In this document: one piece after another, positions 42,895 through 54,741 of the stretch
Layout of the letters: each line of letters opens with the position of its first letter
Position numbering within the stretch: position 1 is the stretch's first letter
Source of the DNA: Armigeres subalbatus
Taxonomy: Eukaryota; Arthropoda; Insecta; Diptera; Culicidae
Assembly (NCBI RefSeq): GCF_024139115.2
Contig: NW_026942513.1
Coordinates: forward strand, 1-64,000
Length of the DNA: 64,000 nucleotides
Direction: 5' to 3'
The notes under the pieces: model-generated
Seen by the model: only the letters and a program-made list of their open reading frames with translations
What the model was told of the DNA's origin: nothing
The model's database searches: none
Position numbers and translations under genes: made by a program

Positions 42895-44893
42895 ATTGGT
42901 ACTTCGCGTACCTAAAGGAATAAAATAGACCCCATCTCGCGGTGCTTAGCCTCCTACCCAGCAACTCCTATCCCTACCTTCCCGTGGTGCTGGCCGGGAT
43001 ACGAGCAACCTTAGAGAAGATCGGATAACCAACCCCGGTGGGAGCTATGGTCGTATGCTGACAGGGTAGGGGGGGTTAGCTCCTCTCCGGAAGTGCAAAT
43101 CTTACTGAGCGTCTGTTCTCCATGTCAGGATCGGCTCACAACAGCGTCTGTTCTCCATGTTAGGGGCTGCTGATCATCGTCCGAGTGCCAGCGAGGGACT
43201 CTAAGTGAAACTGTGCACCATGGTCCACCGGAAATAAGGAGGAATGGTCCCCCGGAAGTTTAGGGGGTTTGGTGTCAGGCCCTGCAAGCCAGCCTTTAAA
43301 AAATCATAAGCAACGAACAATCAACAAGAGAGTACGGAACCATCGGCGAAGACCACTGCGACGAAAAGGGACTAGCGATTGGAAACTCGGTTCGTGGAAC
43401 TGCAAATCTCTCAACTTCATCGGGAGCACACGCATACTCGCCGATGTGTTCAAGGACCGTGGATTCGGTATCGTAGCGCTGCAGGAGGTTTGTTGGAAGG
43501 GATCAATGGTGCGAACGCTTAGAGGTAATCATACCATCTACCAGAGCTGCGGCAACACACACGAGCTGGGAACAGCTTTCATAGTGATGGGCGATATGCA
43601 AAGGCGCGTGATCGGGTGGTGGCCGATCAATGAAAGAATGTGCAGGTTGAGGATCAAAGGCCGGTTCTTCAACTTCAGCATAATCAACGTCCATCAAAAT
43701 CATCATAGGAGATTTGAACGCTCAGGTTGGCCAAGAGGAGGAGTTTAGATCGACTATTGGAAAGTTCAGCGCTCACCGGCTGACGAACGAAAACGGCCTA
43801 CGACTAATTGATTTCGCCGCCTCCAAGAATATGGCCATTCGCAGCACCTACTTCCAACACAGCCTCCCGTATCGGTACACCTGGAGATCACCACTGCAGA
43901 CAGAATCACAAATCGACCACGTTCTGATTGATGGACGGCACTTCTCCGACATTATCGACGTCAGGACACATCGTGGTGCTAACATCGACTCTGACCACTA
44001 TCTGGGGATGGTTAAACTGCGCCCAAAACTATCCGTCATCAACAATGTTCGGTACCGACGACCGCCGCGGTACGATCTACAGAAACTAAAGCAACCTGAT
44101 GTCGCCACTGCATACGAGCAGTATCTCGAGGCAGCGTTGCCGGAAGAGAGCGAGCGCGATGGGGCCCCTCTTGAGGACTGCTGGAATACAGTCAAAGCAG
44201 CCATAAACGACGCAGCGGAGAACAACGTCGGGTATATGGGACGAAGTCGACGGAACGATTGGTTCGACGAAGAGTGCAGACAGATTCTGAAGGAGAAGGA
44301 CGCAGCGCGGGCGGTCGCGCTGCAACAAGGTACCCGGCAGAAGATGGAACGTTCTAGACGGAAACGGAGACAGCAGACCCGCCTTTTTCAGGAGAAGAAA
44401 CGCCGCCTGGAAGAAGAGGAGTGCGAGGAGATGGAATAGCTGTAACGTTCTCAAGAAACACGCAAGTTCTATCAGAAGCTCAATGCATCCCGCATGGGTT
44501 TCGTTCCGCGAGCCGAATTGTGCAGGGATAAGGATGGGAGCACTTTGACGGACGAACGTGTGGTGATCGAAAGGTGGAAACAGCACTACGAGGAACATTT
44601 GAATGGCGCTGAGAGTACAAGCAGTGAAAGTCAAGGCAGCGGAGGAGATGACTACGTCAGTTCAGTGGACGATGAGAGCCAACCAGCCCCCACCTTGAGG
44701 GAAGTTAAGGATGTCATCCAACGGCTAAAGACCAATAAAGCAGCTGGTAAGGATGGTATCGGAGCTGAGCTCATCAAGATGCTCCCGGAAAAGCTAGCCA
44801 CTTGCCTGCACAAATTGATAGTCAGAATCTGGGAAACTGAACAGCTACTGGAGGCGTGGAATGAAGGGGTTATTTGTCCCTTTTACAAGACAA
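42895..44893 (+). mobile_element. RTE-clade LINE, 5' half (endonuclease and start of reverse transcriptase), broken
   Basis: A GC-rich leader (42895-43268) precedes an AP-endonuclease resembling RTE/BovB proteins: WKLGSWNCKSLNF, IVALQEVCW, LRIKGRFFNFSIINVH, GDLNAQVGQEE, NQIDHVLIDGRH-like and GANIDSDHYL. About 90-100 bp is deleted after INVH (near 43692), shifting frame. Stops at 44437-44445 split the connector. The reverse-transcriptase N-terminus (NKAAGKDGIGAELIK) follows and is cut at 44893 by the hAT insertion. Inactive copy. Confidence 0.88.
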
Positions 44894-45589
44894 GCTGGAG
44901 TTAGAGGTGTGCGCCGGTCCGATATTCGTCGGCGGCGGCGTTTGTAAAAATTTTGGTCGACGGCGGCGGCGTTTTCGGCGTCACGCCGAAAGCCATTTTA
45001 GCCGGCGGCGGCGTGAATCGGCGTGGCTATTTTTTCATTACGTTTTTCTGCATTTTTTCGGGATATTTTCAAGGCATTAAAAGAAGAATCTTTTGAATTC
45101 CGCATGAAAAATCTAACGAACTTCTCCAGAAAAATCTATGAGGGGCTGTCCATATACCACGTGGAAAGTTAAGGAAGGAGGGGTGATACTGCGAACGTCC
45201 ACGTTGGGGAGGGGGGTATATAAAACTGACCAAAATCTGTTCACTTCAGAGTTTTCACAAAAAAGTTCTTTACTTCTACAGGAAAAACTTATGAAATTCA
45301 TGAAAAGTTCCTGTTGAGTTTCTGTTGAGTATACTTCAAAATTTACACAAACAATTCTTGATAATTGTAGGCTAGTTTGGCATGGTCAATGATAAAACAG
45401 TAAATTCTTAAGTATTTCCGCGGGAGACTCTAAGAGTCTAAGGAGTTTTCAAGAAAAACTCTCTGGAATGTCCGGTAATTCTCGGTAAGTTTATCGGAAA
45501 CTTTTTTAAAATTTCTGCGGAGAATTGTTCAAAATGTCTCAACGAAAAATTGTTTGAAATTATTGGATTTCTACGGGAAATTCTTTGTA

Positions 45590-45851
45590 CAGTAGACGTT
45601 CGATAACTGAATGTCACTTTACTGAAATGCTTTTAGCTGCATTTCGATAGTTACATCAGTTTTGCAGTTATCGGACAGCTGAGCTTCAAAACGATGTCAA
45701 AGTCGATGATAGCTGCGTAGCGCTGAACAATAAGGTGCACTTCTATTCTGACGTCGTCTGACAATTGTTTGCCGTCTAGTATGTGTCGCAATTATCGAAC
45801 GCCATTCGCTAACCGAAACGAAAACATGTTGCAGTTATCGAACGACTAGTG
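45590..45851. mobile_element. 262-bp pogo/Tigger-like MITE
   Basis: The ends CAGTAGACGTTCGATAACTG and CAGTTATCGAACGACTAGTG are inverted repeats, flanked by TA (45588-45589 and 45852-45853). The CAGT-GA-CGATAACT pattern matches pogo-type ends as I recall them. It is nested in the hAT element. Confidence 0.75.
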
Positions 45852-45869
45852 TATTGCCCATAAGAAATT

Positions 45870-47990
45870 CTTGGGAAATTCCGTTTGGCCGAATAGGTCA
45901 TCGGCCCAAAAATGCTTTTGGCTGAAATGGTCGTTTGACAGAACGGAACGTTTGTCCGAAAATATCGTTTAGACCAACAGCTTATACGGCCAAATGTCAA
46001 TAACTGAACGGGTAATTTAATCATAAATATTCATCCGTTTGGCCTTGACATTTACGTTGAAAAAGCCTATTGTCAAACGACCGTTGAACGAAATTTCGTA
46101 ACCTCTCTACTTTTTAAGTAAATACTGGCCTTTAAGCCAAAGGCCATCTAACCAAATCCTATTAAGCCGAAATGAACGTTTACCCGAATCTATTTGGATA
46201 AACGTCTTTTTAGCAAAATGATCAATTCAGCCGAACGACACTTTCAAAGAAGGTTGCAAAAAGTACATTTTTGGGCCGAATGGCTCTTTCTGCCAAATTA
46301 CATTTTTTACCAAACGGCATTTTTGGTCGAATGATCTACATATATTCGGTTAAACGACTTTTTGATCCGAATGGCATATTCAGCCAAATGACCTGTTTAG
46401 GGGAAACAACTTTTCGGCCAAATTTTCCTTTTGGCTGTCCATTGCTTTCGGCCAAACTACATTTTCGGTCAAACTAGTTTTGACCTGATAATAGTTTCCG
46501 TTAAATGTTTAGTTTTGCTAAATGGTACCTGGTTTAATGTTATTTGGTCTAAAGGTCAGTATCGCCAAACAAATTGCCATTTCTGATCATATTACCCGTT
46601 CAGTACGCGGTTCAGTCATTGAAATTTGGCCGTATGACACGTTGGGCCAAATGACATTTTCGGCCAAATGGCCCATTCTGTCAAAAAACTATTTCTGTTG
46701 AATGGCATTTTTGGCCAACGATCGATAATATATATTGTTGATATATTGTTGATATATGTGATACTGCCATCCGGTTTTTCGTCTTTCCAGAAATGAAGAT
46801 GTCTATTTCTGAAGCACATTCCTCGATCTAAACCAGAACATTTCTTGAAGAGCTATTGGTTTGCTATCCCTGAAGGCACAATTCTGAAACTATCAGGCGT
46901 TGATGAAAGGTCCTTTCTCATCCAGGACATGGAATTGAAACTTGGTGAGAGAATTCCATTATATATATTTACCAAATTACATTGAAACTATATGATTATA
47001 TCCCAAACAAAAAAAAAACATCAGGGCACCCGATTGAAGCGATTTGGATAGGAAGAGTGGAATCGCCAACTTCCTATTGTTAACATCTCGTGGATAAAGG
47101 GCGGGCTCTTCTCCCCATCTATTGGGACAATCTGGGAAACGAGGGCTACATTATAATATTGTATGTACGAACTTTCTTCTGGAAGGAGATTCTATATTCA
47201 TCCCGTGGATTCGCATAAGCGTCTTTGCTTATGGAACCACCCCACCCATTTTTGGCCCTTCATACAGGAGTCTGATGAAATACAAACAATAGCATAATTA
47301 TGATCAAATCGTTTGTCAGATATGGCCAGTGCTATCGGCAGGTGCCTTGCTACAATAGATGGTAGTATCATCATCATCATCATCATCACGATCGACTTGG
47401 CCGGACAACATGTTAGGGAAAACAGCTTTTTCGGCCAAATTACCAGTTCGGCCGTCTGTCGCTTTCGGTCAATGGAACTTACCAAGAATTTCTAATCGAA
47501 AATAGAAAGAAGTTTCTGAAGAAATCCAAATAAAATCCTCAAAAATTTCGAGCATTTTTCCGATGTTTTAAAGTTGGCTATGCCAAACTAGCTGTTTAGT
47601 GATGAATTTCTCCCTGCGAAAAAATCACTCTAATAAAGGATAAAAAAACAACCGTCTTAATTAATCTAGAGGAATGGAATTCATAAAAACATAGCATTTG
47701 TTCAACTTTCCCAGCAAAATGTTATATTTTTTCATATACATAAACACAAAAGAGCCCAAAACGATTCGATTGGTGAGTAAATCTTGCAAATCGGTCAGCC
47801 CGTTCGTGAGAACGAATATATATAGAAAGAAAAGAAGATGAACAATTTAGCCGAACGACACGTTCGACCGAATGTCAATTCCGAACAAACGACTATTTCG
47901 GGCGCAGGGCATATTCATGATTTTTTCAGGCAAAGGAACTGACAAAGGAACCAAATGACATTCTCGGCCAAATAACTTTAGGCTAGCTAC
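45870..47990. repeat. Degenerate array of TTCGGCCAAATGACATTT words
   Basis: Variants of a word of about 20 bp, (T)TTCGGCCAAATGRC/AACGAC, are strung on both strands from 45885 to 46720. They recur more thinly at 47390-47470 and 47840-47985. Between them lie AT-rich filler and an (ATC)n run at 47370. It is internal to the hAT element; frames across it are low-complexity shadows. Confidence 0.75.
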
Positions 47991-48553
47991 CGTAGCAAAG
48001 TCTGAAAACATAATGAGATCATATAGAAAACATATTCTGATTTTGGCATCAAATTGATTCGTAATTTGTTTTCAAATATGTATGAATCATCATGATTGAT
48101 TACATATTTTTATCTCATTTTGCTGTAGATTACTAAGTGAATGATATGACATCAAACTGTGTACTTATTTTGTTATCGGAAAACAATATCAAAATTAGTT
48201 TTCGATTTGCGCTCATCGACGACAGGAATAGTTTTTGATTGGATGTCACAGTAAGATATTTCTGCTATTACGTTTTGTTATTTTAACCGTTAAAATGTGT
48301 TAAAATGTGTTGGTATTTTCACGAAAAATTCTCTGGAGTTTCAACGTGATGTTCTAGAGATCTATCAGGAAATGATACTGAAATTGCACTGAATCTTTGG
48401 AGTTTCCACTGAAAATTTGAATCGGCGTGGAAAATTATAGATCAGCGGCGCAACAAATTTTAGACGGCGGCGCGCCGATGCAAAAATGTCGGCGGCGGCG
48501 GCGTACCAAAAACTGTCGGCGGCGGCGGCGTGGCGCGGCGGCACACACCTCTA

Positions 48554-49885
48554 GCTGGAGTGTGAGAACTTCCGAGCGATAACCATCCTTAATGCCGCCT
48601 ACAAAGTGATATCCCAGATCATCTTCCGTCGTATGTCACCATTAGTGAATGAGTCCGTGGGAAGTTATCAAACCGGCTTCGTTGATGGCCGCTCGACCAC
48701 GGACCAGATCTTTACTGTACGGCAAATCCTTCAAAAATGCCGTGAATACCAGTTCCCAACGCATCATCTGTTCGTTGATTTCATGGCGGCATACGACAGT
48801 ATAGACCGCGTAGAGCTATGGAAAATTATGGACGAGAACAGCTTCCCTGGGAAGCTTACCAGACTAATCAAAGCAACGGTGGATGGTGTGCAAAACTGTG
48901 TGAAGATTTCGGGCGAACAATCCATTTCGTTCGAATCGCACCGGGGACTAAGACAAGGCGATGGACTTTCGTGCCTGTTGTTCAACATTGCGCTTGAAGG
49001 TGTTATGCGGAGAGCCGGGTGTAACAGCCGGGGTACGATTTTCAACAGATCCAGTCAATTTATTTGCTTCGCGGATGACATGGACATTGTCGGCCGAACA
49101 TTTGCAAAGGTGGCAGAACTGTACACCCGCCTGAAACGTGAAGCAACAAAAGTTGGACTGGGTTGAATGCGTCAAAGACAAAGTACATGCTTGTGGGCGG
49201 AACCGAGCGCGACAGGGCCCGCCTGGGGAGCAGTGTTACGATAGCGGGGATACCTTCGAGGTGGTCGAGGAATTCGTCTACCTCGGATCCTTGCTAACGG
49301 CTCACAACAACGTTAGTCGTGAAATACGAAGGCGCATCATCTGTGGAAGTCGGGCCTACTACGGGCTCCAGAAGAAACTGCGGTCAAAACAGATTCGCCA
49401 CCGCACCAAATGTGTCATGTACAAGACGCTAATAAGACCGGTTGTCGTCTACGGACATGAAACATGAACAATGCTCAAGGAGGACTTGCAAGCACTCGGA
49501 GTATTCGAGAGACGGGTGCTTACAACCATCTTTGGCGGTGTGCAAGAAGACGGTGTGTGGCGGCGAAGAATGAACCGTGAGCTCGTCCAGCTCTACGGCG
49601 AACCCAGTATCCAGAAGGTAGCTAAAGCCGGAAGGGTGCGATGGGCAGGGCATGTTTCAAGAATGCCGGACAGCAACCCCGCAAAGATGGTGGTCGCTTC
49701 CGATCCGGCAGGTACGAGACGGTGTGGAGCGCAGCGAGCGAGGTGGGCAGACCAGGTGCAAAACGACTTGGCGAGCGTGGGGTGCACTCGAGGATGGAGA
49801 GATGTGCCCTCGAACCGTGTATTGTGGCGTCAAATTGTTGATTCAGTGTTATCTGTTTAGATGTAAACTAAATAAATGAAATTAA
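48554..49885 (+). mobile_element. RTE-clade LINE, 3' half (reverse transcriptase and C-terminal domain), broken
   Basis: It continues the element interrupted at 44893: ISQIIFRRMSPLV, GFVDGRSTTDQIF, LRQGDGLSCLLFN and the catalytic FADDMD motif at about 49070. A one-base shift at about 49162-49166 and a Trp-to-stop change at 49465-49467 disable it. The C-terminal RTE region keeps SRAYYGLQKKLRS, FERRVLTTIFGG and RVRWAGHVSRMP. The element ends in an AAATAAATGAAATTAA tail at about 49885, typical of RTE 3' ends. Confidence 0.9.
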
Positions 49886-49899
49886 TCTCTGCACACAAA

Positions 49900-51680
49900 A
49901 CCGTTATGTCCTAAGCGAATCGGAGACATGTCAAGAGAAGAACGCGATTCGCAACTTGTCTCCGTGCTCATCTCAGGTCTCGGTAACTCGAATCAATATC
50001 GCTTGATAAATGTCCAGACGGTTCAACGATTGGATCTTCCTATACAAAGTCTTCAAAATGAAAAGCTGGTGGATACCTAGAACACCTTAGAGGAATTCCT
50101 ATCCGTGGCTATCGCAACGCTGTTCCTCAAGTACTCATCGGTGTGGATAACCAACGGCTGTCGCTTCCTTTGAAAGTACGCGAAGACGTGGAAGGCCGGT
50201 GGCCGTGAAAACTCGTTTGGGGTGGTGTGTTTACGGTGGACGGAGGAACCAAACCCAAACGGAGCTCAGCTACTTCATCTGTGCGTGTGGAGGCGAAGAA
50301 GCATTTGATGCAGCTCTCAGGAAATATTTCGCTTTCGAAGAAGCGGGTATTAAATCAGCAGGGATAGGGGTTCCGGAATACGAAAAATGAGCCAATCGCA
50401 TATTGGAAGAACGTACTAGACAAGTCGGAGATCGGTTTGAGTGTGGACTACACTGGAAGTGCGACGGAGTAGAGCTTCCGATAATGATAATGTCCATCAA
50501 CAAATCGAAGAATACCAGTTGAAATGGCATGCTCACCGAGTTTCAGCCACGGGACTGACATTTGTATACCTCCACCACAGTTTGTTTCGTAGCCAACATT
50601 GGAAATTCTGCACTGACAGCCATAAGGATAATCACGGGAAGAAAACGAAAAGCAGAAGAGAGGAGACTGCACATATAATACGAAAACACAACCAAAACAT
50701 CAGACCTCCGGTTTCAGCGGAGGAATTGTCAAAAGTTGACCCACGGCGAGTATGGTACCAAATATAGTATATTAACAATATAGTATATTAACCACTTTGT
50801 GAATCCCCATATAATAGGCAAGAGACAGCACATCCACACCATCTTGCGTCGCAAAAGGTGACTAACACCTGAAAACGATTGCTAAGGGGTGCGACAGTTG
50901 CAAAAAATACAATAATTTTACAATTTTTGAAAATTTGAATTACATTTTTCGAAATTTTATTTTTAATCTCAGATATCAAAATGGGGTCATGGGATGATTT
51001 CCAGCATATAATTTCCACATGTTATACTGCATATTGAATCATACGTTTCAGCGCCCCTCGGAATGTCTCTTTGCTACATGGCTTGCCTTTTGTGACACCG
51101 CGGCGCTACTGAGTTGTCTCTTCAAATCAGCCTGAACCCTGAGTGGACTCAATTGGTAATAGAATATATTTGATCGTACCTTCAGTTAAGCGCGATAACA
51201 AATCCCAACAAACCAGGCAAAGTACGCTTGATATGGGATGCCTCCTCAAAAGTGGATGGCATCTCACTGAATTCACTACTACTCAAAGGTCCGGACATGG
51301 TGACACCTCTGTGCTTCGTCCTATTCCATGTCCGTTTCCGTCAGCACCCCATAACGGTAAGCGCAGATGTGAAAGAGATGTTCCACCAGGTGAACATTAG
51401 AAAGCAAGATCGTCCCGCTCAAAGTTTTTTGTTCAGGGTGAACCCCGACGATGAACCGCAGGTATTCCAAATGGATGTTGCCACCTTTGGCGCGACATGT
51501 TCACCGGCCATTGCACAACATATCAAGAACACGAACGCCAAGGAATTCGAAGATAAGCATCCACGTGCCGTCGAAGGGATTGTGTTCAATCATTATGTTG
51601 ACGACTACCTTGATAGTTTCCCCAGCATAGACGAGGCTAAACAAATAGAATACATAGAATACATTCGTTAAAAAACACCG
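49900..51680 (+). mobile_element. BEL/Pao LTR retrotransposon fragment (protease-linker and reverse transcriptase)
   Basis: 49907-50390 shows, in shifting frames, the region upstream of BEL/Pao reverse transcriptase (ERDSQLVSVLISGLGN, VAVKTRLGWCVYGG). Then 51228-51660 is the reverse transcriptase: SKVDGISLNSLLLKGPD, FRQHPITVSADVKEMFHQV, ATFGATCSPAIAQ and the catalytic YVDDYLDS. 50390-51220 is degraded linker sequence. It begins within 20 bp of the RTE tail. LTRs and integrase are absent, so it is dead. Confidence 0.82.
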
Positions 51681-51704
51681 TGAAGCCATCATGGAACAAC
51701 TGCA

Positions 51705-51830
51705 TGGGGGCCGTCCAGAAACCACGTGGTCATATATGGGGGGAGGGGGGGTTTGCAAAATGACCACGATAAGCCACATGAGGGGAGGGGGGGTGTTGCT
51801 CTCGAACCACGTGGTCTTTTTTTATACGAA
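51705..51830. repeat. CCACGTGG-containing G-rich repeat fragment
   Basis: CCGTCCAGAAACCACGTGGTC, GGGGGGAGGGGGGG and a second ACCACGTGGTC lie within 120 bp. A related GGCTGTCCATATACCACGTG word occurs at 45145. It is probably the remains of a widespread mosquito MITE family, too short to classify. Confidence 0.4.
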
Positions 51831-51839
51831 AAGTTTTTG

Positions 51840-52289
51840 GTGATTAACAATAGCGGTGTAAAAAATACAAATCATTAACGCAAAGCGCATCTTAGAACCG
51901 ATGCCCAAGTAGCGTCTTTTCAACTCAGCGTTGAAAAGACGTACACGGAAGAAATAAACTACCCAATAGTGAGTTTAATTCACCCAACCTCGAACATCCG
52001 TACGGGAAGCCAAAATTGAGTAAGTAGGGTCGAAGTAGTTTGCCTTTACTCCCATGTTAAAAAAGTACCCAACGGAAAATTTATTTACCCAAATTTAAGT
52101 TTAATTCACTCAATTTCGACCTCAGGTAATAAAACTAAAAATTGGCTTCCCGTATTGAACTGGCGTCGTTGGATTGTTTGGCTCTTTTGTTTTTTACAAC
52201 AAAAGAAAGAGTGGATGAAAGAGAAGAGAAAAAATACCTCAAAAGTAAGTTTAAAAATACTCAATTTTGGGTACTTTTTTTCTTCCGTG
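51840..52289. other. Short non-coding stretch
   Basis: The words TTTAATTCACCCAA/TTTAATTCACTCAA and TACCCAA recur on both sides (51970, 52100 and complement at about 52260), so a small inverted element probably lies here. No gene. Confidence 0.35.
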
Positions 52290-52350
52290 TAGGTGTGCAT
52301 CGAAAATAACCGGTAACGCAGCGTCGGTCGCAACGTCGATGCGTATCTGC
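52290..52350. repeat. 60-bp palindromic mini-element, copy 2
   Basis: TAGGTGTGCATCGA pairs with TCGATGCGTATCTGCG, with GGTAACGCAGCGTCGG between. It shares loop and ends with 4757-4817 and is likewise followed by TTATTT. Several paired changes (GTGTGC against GCGTAT) keep most stem pairing. Confidence 0.6.
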
Positions 52351-52469
52351 GTTATTTGACCATCTTAGCCTTAGCCCATTCATATAAAAAAAATAAACGA
52401 AAAAACAGGTTGCGATTCAGTCTCAATTTCCACAAAAAAAATTGGAAAGGAAAAATGGGAAAATATAAA

Positions 52470-53780
52470 GAAAAAATCCGCCGCGCCACCGCCGCAGATG
52501 GTTTTTGGCATCACGCCGCTGACACTTTTGCATTAGCGGACTGCAGCTACAATTTTGAAAAATGTTTTTACAATAATCCAAGAAAAAAACTTCAAAAGAA
52601 TTTCTTGAGGATATTCAGGAAAAATCCAGTAAAGAAATTGCCTGTAAAAACTTTGACTTTACTTCATACAATCCTGATAAAGTGCTGGCATTCCGAATGA
52701 TTTTTGAACAATTCTCTGTGAAAAATTTTGCTTGGAAATTTTGCTACAAATTGTTAATGAAAAAAAACAAAACAACTCCAGCGTAAATTCCGAAAAAAAA
52801 TTCAACAATAATAAATTAGCACTTTTGAGAGCAAAAACTGCAATTGTAAAATAAGAATTTTCCATAAAGAAATCAAAATGTTCCACGAAAAAAATACAAA
52901 ATTTTCATGAATAAATCAATATTAGCAATAAACAATTACAAAAATTTTCACAAAATAAATATTTTTATCTACACATAATCTCTATATAATAAAAATGAGT
53001 TGAGATTTCCTTCTTGACGATTTAACTCGCGAACCGGTTGACCGATTTGCAAGATTTTCCCCTAATTGATTCGTTTTGGGATCCGCAATGTTTGTATATA
53101 CAAAAAGTTAGTGAATTTAACGGGGAAATGTAAAAAGTCATTAAAATACAATTTTTGGTCAGCTGTTGAGGAAAAGAAAACAAACGCACGGAAATTGATC
53201 TAGAGTGCGGTGCTGCAAATAGTTCATTGTGACATTTGCAACACCTGGACAATGCTGGGTTTCTTTCGCATCAATAAAGAGCAATAAAAAATAAGCAAAT
53301 AAGAATGAAAAGCAACCAAATTGATAAAATTTTCCATGAACTTCAAACGCTTTTAAAGAAGGGTTAATCTATGGAAAAATGCTTAATTTTATTGTTTTTT
53401 TATATTCTTTGATAGAAAATTTCCTTTTTTTCAATGCTCATTATTGTTTTTTTCATGGAAAGGTTTTATATTTTGGTTAAAAAAATATTTATTTTGTTGA
53501 AAATTTTGAAATATTTTTTTTCTAATATTGATTTATTTATGGAATGTTTGTATTTTTTCCGTGGAACATTTTGATTTCTTTATGGAAAATTCTTTTTTTA
53601 TGTTTGTAATTTTTGGTTTTAAAAGTGTTAATTTATTTTTGTTTTGTGGAAAATTCTTAATTGTTTAAGGAAATTTTACATTATTTGTAGAAAATTTGAT
53701 ATTTTTTATTGCTAATTCCATGATTTCTTTATTGGAAATTTCCTAATTGTTATGGAAATTTTTTAAAAATTTTTAGGCTG
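52470..53780. repeat. Large imperfect inverted repeat flanking a Helitron-like fragment
   Basis: 52850-52935 (CCATAAAGAAATCAAAATGT, TCCACG) is inverted at 53515-53605 (CGTGGA, ACATTTTGATTTCTTTATGG). Weaker complementarity (AAATTTTT/GGAAATTTCC words) extends to about 52700 and 53780. A GCC-rich scrap of the hAT family seen at 44902 lies at 52478-52545. No coding sequence. Confidence 0.55.
52981..53250 (+). mobile_element. Helitron-like 5' fragment
   Basis: It starts TCTATATAATAAAAATGAG and matches the body of 33443-33746 (GACCGATTTGCAAGATTTTC, CTAATTGATT, TTGATCTAG). The CTAG 3' end is not found, so it is truncated. It sits at the centre of the inverted repeat. Confidence 0.5.
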
Positions 53781-54677
53781 AGTTTTCATTTTAGTCGGTA
53801 ACGTATCTTAGAACATCGACTCATGGAAGGTCTTGAAAGTAATAAATGAAATCGCATTGCCTCAATGGACCTGCTTGGATGCTTAGCGATGCACGGATAC
53901 ATCGTTCAGAACTTGGTTGATCGGTCGTTTCAAAACTCCATAATATCATGTCTTAGGACATTTTGTTTCTTGTCATGATTTTGATACTTTCGAGGATATG
54001 TACTTCAGAGCAGTTTGGCCTATGACACCCGAAAAAAGTACGACTTTTTAGTTCTTTCTATACTAGTTTTGGCAAGATCGAGTGGAAACCCCTAAATATG
54101 TACGTTAAATCCATGTAAAAAATCGTCCTGAGAGGGTTAATTACCAAAATATGACAATAAATTCTAGAATACCAAAAGGAACCCAAAGATATTAAAGACT
54201 GTAGATTTAAAATGAAAACTTGCATTTTAAGCCAAAACTGTATAATTCAGGCAAAGGAATATTAAGGACATTGTGTTACGGTTCTGATTAGAATCATAGA
54301 ATCTTTGCATAATGAAGAGAGTTTTGATATTCTGAATAAAACTTGTATGCCCTTAGAAAAACCTTCAGTTCAGTTCAGATGCTTCGCTGAGGTTAATATA
54401 TCTTAAGAATTTCCAGTACCTCCAGAGCTACGGAATATCCTAAATACTCTTAGGGATATTCAGTGTTGAACTTATTTTAAAAAAATCACCAATAAAGAAA
54501 TAAAAAAAAATAAAAAATATAGGGATATTTTGGAATATTTCTAAACCATTACAAATTTTTATAACATATTCGCGAGTCCACATTTTTTTGTTTCCTCCTG
54601 ATGCATCGAAGGTGTGCGAGTTCTAGATATACAAATACCTGATACACATTACAACTTGATAACATAATCAAAATGTT
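53781..54677. other. AT-rich non-coding stretch
   Basis: No recognisable gene, SINE head or inverted ends. Confidence 0.4.
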
Positions 54678-54739
54678 GCCACCCTCAGCATGGTCTTGCT
54701 TTGTAGCCGCGCGTCTTACCGCACGGCTAAGGAGGGCCC
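54678..54739 (-). mobile_element. Feilai SINE 5' head fragment
   Basis: The minus strand reads GGGCCCTCCTTAGCCGTGCG, then GCGCGGCTACAAAGCAAGACC, identical to the head of the copy at 7233. It stops inside the B-box zone. It directly abuts the Ty3 integrase remnant. Confidence 0.85.
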
Positions 54740-54741
54740 CA

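Larger units (their letters stand above)
44902..48553. mobile_element. 3.65-kb hAT-type element inserted in the RTE, 8-bp TSD GCTGGAGT
   Basis: The termini are TAGAGGTGTGCGCC and its inverted match GGCGGCACACACCTCTA. The exact target duplication GCTGGAGT is at 44894-44901 and 48554-48561. Subterminal zones of about 110-130 bp at both ends consist of CGGCGG runs alternating with AATTTT. The interior has a pogo-like MITE and long arrays of TTCGGCCAAATG words. No transposase recognised, so non-autonomous. Scraps of the same GCC-rich ends occur at 52480 and 57475. Confidence 0.92.

Noticed and set aside
43998..44634. Long minus-strand frames opposite the RTE
   Set aside because: Antisense shadows of the endonuclease and connector, with no domain of their own.
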